A stretch of 6,762 nucleotides of DNA, taken from contig JBKPCR010000408.1 in NCBI GenBank assembly GCA_046727435.1, positions 1 to 6,762 of the forward strand. Direction: 5' to 3'. This DNA is from CAVPRW01 sp046727435 [NCBI: bacterium]. Lineage in GTDB: Bacteria > Tectomicrobia > Entotheonellia > J063. The position numbers were made by a program, and so were the translations under genes. Positions 1 to 4,641 of this stretch are shown piece after piece. Numbering within the stretch: position 1 is the first letter of the stretch; each line of letters opens with the position of its first letter. The notes beneath the pieces were generated by a model. That model worked only from the letters and a program-made list of their open reading frames with translations, was not told the origin of the DNA and ran no database searches.

Positions 1-37
1 GCTGACTGGCGATGATATTTTCGTCCAAGATGTTCAT
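1..37 (-). CDS. DUF5615 (PIN-like) toxin, N-terminal fragment
   Basis: Only the first 12 codons are in the window (MNILDENIIASQ); the gene continues beyond the left edge. The start ATG (37-35) overlaps the TGA stop of the upstream DUF433 gene (36-34) as ATGA, so the two are probably translationally coupled. The opening with an early LDEN motif is typical of DUF5615, a small Mut7-C/PIN-like domain usually encoded directly after a DUF433 gene. The Asp of LDEN is expected to be an active-site acidic residue of the PIN-like fold. A role as RNase toxin of a toxin-antitoxin pair is inferred from the family and the gene order; only the N-terminus is seen. Confidence 0.6.
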   Translation of the reverse strand, partial: MNILDENIIASQ

Positions 38-300
38 GACGCGGTCGAGGCGACCACGAAGTCATCGGCGTGTTTCAGGAGCGCTTGCGCCGCTAGGTGC
101 ACGGCTTCGGCAATCGCGTCGTGCGTGATACTCCCATGCCATTCCTCGATAATGGTCTCCCAGTCGAGCCCCCGAGCGACTTGGTCCAGGATATCGGCGA
201 CGAAGACCCGTGTGCCACGAAATGTCGGTTGGCCGTGACCCACCTTGGGATCTGCAACGATGAAGCGCCCAAGGATTTTCACAGTCTGCGTTGTCTCCAT
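34..300 (-). CDS. DUF433 domain protein, probable antitoxin
   Basis: An 88-residue protein covering the whole DUF433 domain. The hallmark is at residues 17-31 (DPKVGHGQPTFRGTR), followed by a helical segment with V..IL...ARGLDWE.I...W and a C-terminal A..EA..LAA helix. DUF433 proteins are small winged-helix or helix-turn-helix-like proteins, normally paired with DUF5615/PIN-like toxins. The pair is thought to act as a type II toxin-antitoxin module, in which the first protein neutralises the second and represses the operon. The order and ATGA overlap with the next gene fit this. The Shine-Dalgarno signal (AAAGGG about 9 nt before the ATG) is weak. No lesion is visible. Exact function is inferred from family and context. 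Confidence 0.75.
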   Translation of the reverse strand: METTQTVKILGRFIVADPKVGHGQPTFRGTRVFVADILDQVARGLDWETIIEEWHGSITHDAIAEAVHLAAQALLKHADDFVVASTAS

Positions 301-375
301 GTGCTGTATCCCTTTATGCAGTCTCCATTGAGTGCTGCCGTCGCCGGCAAACCCTTGTTCGGCTCGGGCAGCTAA

Positions 376-411
376 GGCCAGAGGGGCAAACGGATTCCCC
401 CTTCATTGGCC
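376..411. other. Imperfect hairpin between DUF433 gene and methyltransferase pseudogene
   Basis: GGCCA (376-380) and AGGGG (382-386) can pair with TGGCC (407-411) and CCCCT (398-402). It lies just after the stop of the minus-strand methyltransferase pseudogene (429-431) and before the DUF433 start. There is no T-run on either side, so intrinsic termination is doubtful. Confidence 0.25.
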
Positions 412-428
412 CACTCGGCTCCGACTCC

Positions 429-1175
429 TCAGTGTTTGCGTGCGACCATGACGCCCAAGCCACTGGCCAAGACGTCCCGCTCGATGACCGTAAACCCGGC
501 CTCCGTCAGCCACACCCGCCGTTCGTGTTCGGTCCGGGCGGCACCATGGTCAAAAACGTGGATCAGCCAAAGATTCGCCCACACCGCGCGCTCGGGGGCT
601 AGGCGGGTATCATCGAGCAGGCCCGCATCGGTGATATATCAGGTTCCCTCGGACACCATGGCGCCACTGACGTGCTGGAGGATACGGCGGATCGTCTCCG
701 GGGCCAGTAACGGGATGATGGAATTCATCATCGCCACATCAAAGCGTCCCTCGACGGCCTGCGCGGCGACATCGGCACTCACCACGCGGATCCGGTCGCG
801 CGCCTAGGCCGCCGCCACAAAGCGCTGGGTGATGGGCGTCACCGTTGGCAGATCGACAATGGTGGCGCGCAGCTGCGGATACGCCTCGGTGAGCGCCATG
901 GTCTGTCCACCCGTGCCGCCCCCGACATCCAGCAGATGCTGGGCAGCAGAAAAATCATAGCGGGTCGCCAGCTCCCGTCCCGTGGCGACAGACACCTGGT
1001 GAAAGCTCTGGTAGTCGGCCTCCAGGTCCGCCGGCGCCATTCAGGTATAATCGACTTTGGCTTGGGCGGTGCCGGTCCGAATCGAGGCCGCGGTGTGGAG
1101 CACTTCGTTCCACCAGGTGGGCCAGGTTTGGACCAGCTCGCCCACGTACTGGGGGCTCCCACGCACCAGGAACGT
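429..1175 (-). pseudogene. O-methyltransferase (dimerisation plus SAM-binding type), decayed and 5'-truncated
   Basis: One minus-strand frame reads as a class I SAM-dependent O-methyltransferase of the family with an N-terminal dimerisation domain. From the 5' side it reads TFLVRGSPQYVG, a WWNEVLHTAA segment, RTGTAQAKVDYT, then SAM motif I LLDVGGGTGG and a post-I IVDLP. It ends with a C-terminal HVFDHGAARTEHE..WLTEAGF block and the genuine stop at 431-429. Three in-frame stops break it: TGA at 1043-1041, TAG at 806-804 and TGA at 641-639. About 247 codons remain of a usual 330-350. The missing part is the N-terminal dimerisation domain, cut off at about 1171 where integrase sequence begins on the other strand. 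The open stretch 1040-804 covers motif I but cannot make a complete enzyme. Substrate is unknown. Confidence 0.8.
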
Positions 1176-1809
1176 CGCCGCCGTCCTCGTGCTCATGGAC
1201 GGCACCCCACAACTGGTGGCTAAATTGCTTTACGGGAGCGGCTTACGCATTATGGAAGCCGTCCAGCTCAGAGTCAAGGACATCGATTTTTCGATGAAGC
1301 ACCTGACCGTCCGCTCGGGCAAGGGCGATAAGGACCGCTTCACCACCTTTCCCGCGACGCTTACCCCGTTGCTTCAAAACCACCTGGCCAGGGTCAACAT
1401 GCTGCATCAGCAGGATGTGGCACAGGGACATGGTGCAGTCTACCTGCCCCATGCACTGGCGCGGAAGTCTCCGCATACTGCTACGGAATGGGGCTGGCAG
1501 TATGTCTTCCCCGCCCGGGACGTCTCCGTCGACCCACGTTCCGGTGTCACCCGTCGCCATCATGTTGACCCCAACGTCATCAACAAAGCCATCAAGGTGG
1601 CGGTGCGCCGTGCTGGTCTGACGAAGACCATTAGCGCCCACACCTTTCGTCATTCCTTCGCCACGCACCTGCTCCAACGTGGCACCGACATCCGCACCAT
1701 TCAGCAACTGCTCAGCCACAACGATCTGGCTACGACCATGATCTACACCCACATCCTGCAGCAAGGCGGCCAGGGAGTTCCAAGCCCCCTGGACGACCTC
1801 GGTGTTTGA
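1171..1809 (+). pseudogene. Integron-type (IntI-like) tyrosine recombinase, N-terminally truncated
   Basis: About 212 residues of a tyrosine site-specific recombinase catalytic domain, from NVAAVLVLMDGTPQ to the TGA at 1807-1809. The catalytic set is visible: Arg in YGSGLRIME, Lys in GKGDKDR, His and Arg in HTFRHSFATHLL, His in LLSHNDL (usually LLGH) and Tyr in TMIYTH. Between them lies the extra segment that separates integron integrases from XerC/XerD: LARKSPHTATEWGWQYVFPARD followed by DPRSGVTRRHH. The ending GGQGVPSPLDDL is also IntI-like. The N-terminal core-binding domain (about 100 residues) is missing, replaced at about 1171 by antisense methyltransferase sequence. The frame stays open back to 1057 and has an in-frame ATG at 1195, but neither has a convincing ribosome binding site. 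Activity without the N-terminal domain is unlikely. The gene's own 5' flank, where attI would normally lie, is lost. Confidence 0.8.
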
Positions 1810-1832
1810 CTTTCTTGCTTGGTTTGCCTAGA

Positions 1833-1838
1833 CATAAT
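1833..1838 (+). promoter_or_regulatory. -10 half of a circle-junction promoter (CATAAT)
   Basis: CATAAT matches the sigma-70 -10 consensus at 5 of 6 positions and sits at the extreme left end. In the integrated copy it lacks a good -35. If the ends are joined after 3381 and before 1830, TTGACA (3362-3367) falls exactly 17 bp upstream, giving a strong promoter reading into the transposase. Junction promoters of this kind are known in IS110-family circles. Confidence 0.55.
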
Positions 1839-1847
1839 GACTTCCGA
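1837..1847 (+). repeat. Left subterminal inverted repeat of the IS1111-group element
   Basis: ATGACTTCCGA is a perfect inverted match to 3368-3378. Subterminal inverted repeats separate the IS1111 group from other IS110-family elements. Confidence 0.75.
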
Positions 1848-1849
1848 AG

Positions 1850-1888
1850 GGTAGGCTGACCCCCGGTTCAATCGCGGGTTAGCTTGCC
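1850..1888 (+). other. Strong hairpin in the left end of the IS1111-group element
   Basis: GGTAGGCTGACCC (1850-1862) can pair over 13 consecutive positions with GGGTTAGCTTGCC (1876-1888), using several G-U pairs. After one C/C mismatch, two more C-G pairs close a GTTCAAT loop. The wobble-rich stem suggests it acts as RNA in the transposase leader. There is no T-tract, so it is not an ordinary terminator. It may shield the gene from outside transcription or shape the mRNA leader. Confidence 0.5.
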
Positions 1889-1902
1889 AGCAGCCAGGCC
1901 GC

Positions 1903-1926
1903 ATCGTGCACCACATCATGCACGAT
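1903..1926 (+). other. Perfect 8-bp inverted repeat before the transposase ribosome binding site
   Basis: ATCGTGCA (1903-1910) and TGCACGAT (1919-1926) flank an 8-nt loop and end 13 nt before the GGAGG of the transposase gene. It could be a protein-binding operator or an RNA hairpin in the leader. Function unknown. Confidence 0.4.
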
Positions 1927-1950
1927 CCACCACGAACTCGGAGGTCAGCC

Positions 1951-3064
1951 ATGCGTCATTCTCACACCCTATACGTCGGTCTGGATGTCCACAAAGAGTC
2001 CATCGCCGTGGCGTATGCCCCTGAAGAGAGGGATGCCGAGGTGATGTTCCTGGGCACCGTCGGCACTCGCCAGTGCGACATCGACAAGCTTGTCCGCCAG
2101 CTCACCTCGAAAGCCAAGCAGCTCGTCTTCGTCTACGAAGTCGGTCCCTGTGGATACTGGCTCTACCGCTACCTCACGAAGAAACACCTACCCTGCTGGG
2201 TCGTGGCCCCTTTACTGGTCCCAAAGAAAGCAGGTGACCGCGTCAAAACCGATCGGCGCGAAGTGACCCAACTCGCCCGACTGATGCGTTCCGGCGATCT
2301 GACACCAGTCTATGTCCCGGCGGTCGAGGACGAGGCCATCCGCGACCTGGCCCGCGCCCGTGAGGATGCGATCCGGGATCTCAAGGTCGCCAAGAACCGT
2401 TTGAAGCCCTTCCTCCTGCGCCAGGATACCCGGTATGAGGGACGCGCCATCTGGGGACCCGCCCATCTACGCTGGCTGGCGGAAGTCGTCTGCCCCACGC
2501 CCGCCCAGTAGATGGTCTTCCAAGAGTACGTCCGCGCCATTTCGGAACATCAGGAACGGCTCCAGCGTCTCGAGGCCGAACTCCGTGAGCAGGTCCACAC
2601 TTGGCGCCTGTCCCTCGTCGTCCAGGCGCTCCAGGCCATGCGCGGCATCCAGTTCACGGTGGCCGTCACCCTCATCGCTGAACTCGGTGATCTGACCCGG
2701 TTCGAGAAGCCGCGACAGCTCATGAGCTATTTCGGCCTCACCCCCAGTGAATATTCCAGTGGCGAACGCCGCCGCCAGGGCAGCATCACCAAAGCCGGGA
2801 ACACGTTCGCCCGCCGGGCGCTCATCGAGGGAGCTTGGGCTTACCGGTATCCGGCCAAGGTCAGCCGCCACCTCCAATTGCGCTTGGAGCAATTACCAGA
2901 GGCCATCCAGAACATCGGGTGGAAAGCCCAGGTGCGCTTGTGCAAGCGTTTCCGACCCCTCACGGCACGGGGGGAAACATGCCAACCAGGTGGTGGTGGC
3001 CATCGCCCGAGAAATGGCCGCCTTCATCTGGGCCATCGCCCGTGAGGTGCAAATGACACGCTAA
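1951..3064 (+). pseudogene. IS110-family (IS1111-group) DEDD transposase, disrupted
   Basis: The start is ATG 1951, 6 nt after GGAGG (1940-1944); the frame stays open to 1906 but lacks a ribosome site there. The RuvC-like DEDD domain shows D12 (GLDVHK), E63 (VYEVGP) and D101 (VKTDRR), but the fourth acidic position is Glu 104 (RRE) where the family has Asp (RRDA). The C-terminal transposase_20 domain contains SYFGLTPSEYSSGERR and GSITKAGN, with the likely serine nucleophile in the SSG motif (about residue 270). Two lesions follow. TAG at 2509-2511 stands where relatives read PAQQ, so CAG probably became TAG. An extra G in the G6 run near 2970-2976 shifts the frame, so the natural ending (KHANQVVVAIAREMAAFIWAIA, stop 3062-3064) is out of phase. 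Restored length is about 370 residues, normal for the family. The enzyme would work with a bridge RNA. Confidence 0.85.
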
Positions 3065-3089
3065 ACTCCGCGTCTTCACACAGTTCAGC

Positions 3090-3285
3090 CCCATGCTCTA
3101 GGAGGCATACTCAGACTATCGGACGAGAGGCAGCCGCGGTTTGGCGCAATCCTCGCCGGCGTTAAGCGGCTGCAAGAAACCCGCGTGCCTAGATCGAGGC
3201 CAGCGCCCGATGGACACAAGTCAGGTGGTACCCAACCCACGGATATCAGCGTGACCAACGGTCGTGATTACTGGCTCCCTCTCTT
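3090..3285 (+). ncRNA. Candidate bridge RNA (seekRNA) of the IS1111-group element
   Basis: IS1111-group elements encode their guide RNA between the transposase stop and the right end, and this 300-bp non-coding stretch folds accordingly. Stem-loop one has a perfect outer stem, GCAGCCGC (3130-3137) with GCGGCTGC (3166-3173), and an inner stem GGCG (3143-3146) with CGCC (3154-3157). Its internal loop has GGTTT on the left (3138-3142) and GGCGTTAA on the right (3158-3165). Both sides match the flanks of this very insertion. Stem-loop two has an apical stem CGTGACC/GGTCGTG (3250-3256, 3260-3266) and a possible outer stem GGCCAG/CTGGCT (3198-3203, 3271-3276). Its left loop carries ATATCAG (3243-3249), identical to the predicted circle junction. 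A weak hairpin at 3093-3108 may be the 5' stem. The ends of the RNA are approximate and no promoter is assigned. Confidence 0.6.
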
Positions 3286-3290
3286 CCGAT

Positions 3291-3327
3291 GGTCGGGGTA
3301 TAAAAATGGTCCGGGGTATAAAAAATG
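3291..3327. repeat. Tandem near-repeat, possibly an IS21-type end
   Basis: GGTCGGGGTATAAAAATG (3291-3308) is followed at once by a second copy (3308-3327) with one extra C and one extra A. Read on the minus strand it begins TGTCATTTTTTATACCCC and then repeats ATTTTTATACCCC. That resembles the repeated ends of IS21-family elements, which start with TG. No IS21 genes are present, so this is either a relic end inside the IS1111 right end or a feature of that end itself. Confidence 0.45.
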
Positions 3328-3361
3328 ACAATGAACAATCTTCGCTCTCTCTAAAAAACCC

Positions 3362-3367
3362 TTGACA
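3362..3367 (+). promoter_or_regulatory. Outward-facing -35 (TTGACA) at the right end of the IS1111-group element
   Basis: A perfect TTGACA lies next to the right inverted repeat and points out of the element. In place no good -10 follows at 17 bp (GCCATG). On circularisation it pairs with CATAAT at 1833-1838, with a spacer of 14 nt from the right end plus 3 nt from the left end. Confidence 0.55.
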
Positions 3368-3378
3368 TCGGAAGTCAT
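3368..3378 (-). repeat. Right subterminal inverted repeat of the IS1111-group element
   Basis: TCGGAAGTCAT is the exact reverse complement of 1837-1847. Three further bases (ATC) probably complete the element before the target resumes at AACGCC. Confidence 0.75.
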
Positions 3379-3381
3379 ATC

Positions 3382-3458
3382 AACGCCATGCTTCAGGCGC
3401 AGCTGGAAGCCGCAGCGGAGCGCAGCGTAGCGTAGGTTGTAAGCCATCGCCTGCATGC
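3382..3458. other. Island between the two insertion sequences, attC-like remnant
   Basis: These 77 bases lie between the IS1111-group right end and the second IS110 left end. Joined to 1826-1829 they begin with GCCTAAC, which fits the attC core site RYYYAAC. About 60 bases on, GTTGTAAGC (3436-3444) looks like a GTTRRRY core with two extra bases. The rebuilt span, about 67 nt, is within attC sizes, but the inner stem is poor. On the minus strand a short reading (MQAMAYNLRYAALRCGFQLR) faintly resembles a transposase C-terminus. Neither reading is secure. Confidence 0.3.
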
Positions 3459-3474
3459 CGTATATAGGTCATCC

Positions 3475-3607
3475 GTCCTGCTTTCGGTGATATTGATCAC
3501 AGCTGGCAGGTCGCTGTCAGCGACAGCAGGACATGTGCCCGCGGACGACGAATCTGCATGCACGAGCCGGCGAGGCTCACTCACCCAGCTTCGAGTCCGC
3601 GGGTGCG
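3475..3607 (+). ncRNA. Candidate bridge RNA in the left end of the second IS110 element
   Basis: Two compact folded modules lie upstream of the transposase start. Module one is a three-way junction. Its outer stem is GTCCTGCT (3475-3482) with AGCAGGAC (3525-3532). It encloses the hairpins GTGAT-ATTG-ATCAC (3487-3500) and GTCGCTG-T-CAGCGAC (3510-3524). Module two has the stem CCCGCGGAC (3538-3546) with GTCCGCGGG (3595-3603), extendable by G-U pairs to 3534 and 3607. It also has an apical hairpin GAGCC-GGCGA-GGCTC (3564-3578). These leave an open internal loop of 17 nt (3547-3563) and 16 nt (3579-3594). The left side contains CTGCATGC (3554-3561), identical to the element's left flank at 3451-3458, as expected for a target guide. 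A donor-binding loop further 3' (to about 3700) is not resolved. Confidence 0.55.
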
Positions 3608-3722
3608 CCTGGACGGCTCAACGCATCCTCAGGGCTTGCCCGTGCCGGCTCCCTCTACTGCCTTCGCCGCCAGTCCAGACTCGTATGCCCTGGCCTCTAC
3701 TCTACCACTGTGGAGGTGCCCC

Positions 3723-3905
3723 ATGAACGCTTCCACCCTCACTGCGTATGCCGCCTTCGTCGGCATCGACTGGGCCGATCGCCAGCCTGATGTCTGTCTG
3801 CAGGCGGCGGATGGCGACACGCGCGAGTTCAGCGTGCTGCCCCATCGTCCAGAGCGCATGGCACAGTGGGCGCAGGCGCTGCGACAACGCCTTGTTTCTG
3901 TATAA
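3723..3905 (+). pseudogene. IS110-family transposase, N-terminal fragment
   Basis: ATG 3723 is preceded by GGAGG (3712-3716) with a 6-nt spacer. The first residues, FVGIDWADRQPDVCL, are the start of the RuvC-like DEDD domain, with the first catalytic Asp in GIDWAD. The family-like sequence runs to ALRQR (about 3890), then four unrelated codons lead to TAA at 3903-3905. Only about 15 percent of a 350-400 residue transposase remains, so the other three acidic residues and the serine domain are gone. The protein differs clearly from the transposase at 1951 (GIDWAD against GLDVHK), so this is a separate element and not a duplicate. Confidence 0.75.
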
Positions 3906-3914
3906 TCCCCTGAA

Positions 3915-4219
3915 CCAAAATTGAAGGTATATTGCTCCCGAGCAATCACGTCGTCTGGGTCCAGGTTGTTCAATACCGCAGCGACCTACGCGGGATATGT
4001 TTCTTCTGCCATAGCGAGGATGTTCGCCTCGGACAGATACTGCAGGCCGTAGCGTGTGGCATGGTCGATGAATTCACTGAAGTAGACAGGGTGATTGATC
4101 GGGCTCAGGTCATCATGAAAGAAGCTAGCATCGAGGTAAGTAAGGACCCACTCGAACTCCTGTTTGAGGAACATGTGGTACACATCGGGCTCATCTTTCG
4201 ACTCGGCGAGGAATTTCAG
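3915..4219 (-). pseudogene. Methyltransferase regulatory domain fragment
   Basis: The minus strand reads LKFLAESKDEPDVYHMFLKQEFEWVL, then FFHDDLSPINHPVYFSEFIDHATRYG, LQYLSEANILAMAEETYPA, an in-frame TAG (3988-3986), VAAVLNNLDPDDVIAREQYT, and then loses similarity. The HDDL..N.PVYF.EF, GLQYL.EA and D.IAREQY blocks are characteristic of the regulatory domain that follows the SAM-binding domain in some bacterial methyltransferases. Upstream an in-frame TGA (4222-4220) and unrelated sequence replace the catalytic domain. Downstream it breaks where the IS110 remnant ends. About 100 residues survive. The domain's exact role is unknown, and the gene is clearly dead. Confidence 0.65.
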
Positions 4220-4375
4220 TCAAGGTCATTATCGGCTCAGGCATGTAGTCCTCAGACAGCTAGGCTGGAGTGGCCATCGGGGAGCAGTATAGGCATCTCA
4301 CCCGCACGTGTCCAGAGGGTGCACTCCTGGAAGGCTCGGTAGTGTTCCAAGCCCGGGGGCAGCGATTCTGCGCAT
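4220..4375. other. Unassigned degraded stretch
   Basis: No gene, RNA or repeat is recognised on either strand. The long plus-strand open frame that begins at 4270 crosses this stretch, but its first 124 codons resemble no family as a whole and it is best seen as chance openness ahead of the real start at 4642. Confidence 0.4.
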
Positions 4376-4530
4376 GGGAGTGCCACCGCCGAGTTGGCCG
4401 ACCTGAAGCCAGACGTTATCATGACCAACATGCCGCGCCTGGGGTGGTGGCGGCCATACAGGCGACCACGACGATGCCCATAATCGTCGCGGTCTCTGAG
4501 GATCTCACCGAAGCTTGCATCGTCGTGGTG
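4376..4530 (+). pseudogene. Possible ABC-type substrate-binding protein remnant
   Basis: Two frames combine into one short conserved-looking block. One frame (from 4391) reads ELADLKPDVIMTN. After a shift near 4435-4438 the other reads APGVVAAIQATTTMPIIVAVSEDL. Together they resemble the KPDVIVT...AA.QATTTIPIV core of ABC-transporter substrate-binding proteins of the ABC_sub_bind type. Nothing before or after supports a full gene, and the similarity covers only about 45 residues. It is most likely a frameshifted scrap. Chance similarity cannot be ruled out. Confidence 0.35.
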
Positions 4531-4540
4531 AAAATCGCGA

Positions 4541-4569
4541 TTGATCTATGTGTGCTTGCCGTCTACAAT
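4541..4569 (+). promoter_or_regulatory. Possible sigma-70 promoter for the dioxygenase operon
   Basis: TTGATC (4541-4546) and TACAAT (4564-4569) are separated by exactly 17 bp and lie 72 nt before the alpha-subunit ATG. The -35 matches consensus at 4 of 6 positions and the -10 at 5 of 6. No operator or regulator gene is seen. Confidence 0.35.
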
Positions 4570-4641
4570 CGGATCAACCTGTGGCAAGTGTTGATACCAT
4601 GCGTCGTCTTGAAAATCCCGTCAGCAGCAGGAGGGCAGCCA

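Larger units (their letters stand above)
1830..3381 (+). mobile_element. IS1111-group element of the IS110 family
   Basis: The element is defined by a DEDD transposase gene, 11-bp subterminal inverted repeats and non-coding ends of about 100 bp (left) and 300 bp (right). The repeats are ATGACTTCCGA (1837-1847) and its reverse complement (3368-3378). The outer limits follow the 7-bp left and 3-bp right overhang known for IS1111-group elements. They are supported by a 17-bp spaced junction promoter and by RNA loops that match both the rebuilt target and the circle junction. No target duplication is seen, as is normal for this family. The transposase is broken, so the copy is probably immobile unless helped in trans. 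Length is about 1.55 kb. The ends could be off by one or two bases. Confidence 0.75.
3459..3905 (+). mobile_element. Second IS110-family element, left end and start of gene only
   Basis: The fragment has a non-coding left end of about 260 bp with dense RNA-like inverted repeats, then the first 56 codons of a different IS110-family transposase. Homology stops at about 3890. The right end is not found; from about 3915 the sequence belongs to an unrelated methyltransferase remnant on the minus strand. The left boundary is placed by an 8-nt match between an RNA loop and the flank (3451-3458) and is approximate. A long non-coding left end fits the IS110 group proper, whose bridge RNA lies upstream of the transposase gene. 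Confidence 0.6.

Noticed and set aside
291-807. Plus-strand open frames opposite the methyltransferase pseudogene
   Set aside because: They are antisense shadows of conserved methyltransferase sequence, with no ribosome sites or family similarity.
1243-1764. Minus-strand open frame opposite the integrase
   Set aside because: It is a high-GC shadow of the integrase catalytic domain.
1861-1878. tRNA T-arm-like sequence (GGTTCAATC)
   Set aside because: No acceptor, D or anticodon arms surround it. The bases are explained by the 1850-1888 hairpin.
1906-1950. Upstream ATG for the IS1111 transposase
   Set aside because: It lies inside the 8-bp inverted repeat region without a ribosome site. ATG 1951 follows GGAGG and begins just before the conserved YVGLDVHK.
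639-2511. Recoded stop codons (readthrough of TAG or TGA as amino acids)
   Set aside because: The intact dioxygenase genes end in TGA and TAA in the expected places. The genes with internal stops are also truncated or frameshifted.
2969-2980. Programmed frameshift at the G6 run in the transposase
   Set aside because: IS110-family transposases are made from a single frame. An upstream amber stop already breaks the gene, so mutation or a homopolymer read error is simpler.
3186-3193. TGCCTAGA in the right end, identical to the left target/element junction at 1825-1832
   Set aside because: It spans target and element bases together, which neither target nor donor guide should do. An 8-nt match is plausible by chance over this search space.
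3161-3237. attC site formed by GTTAAGC (3161-3167) and ACCCAAC (3231-3237)
   Set aside because: The two core motifs are in the wrong order for an attC on either strand. The first is better explained as the RNA guide strand.
4270-4641. Extension of the dioxygenase alpha subunit to an upstream ATG at 4270
   Set aside because: The extension has no ribosome site, shows no family similarity as a whole and crosses a scrap of another gene. ATG 4642 has AGGAGGG at ideal spacing and the protein then has normal length.
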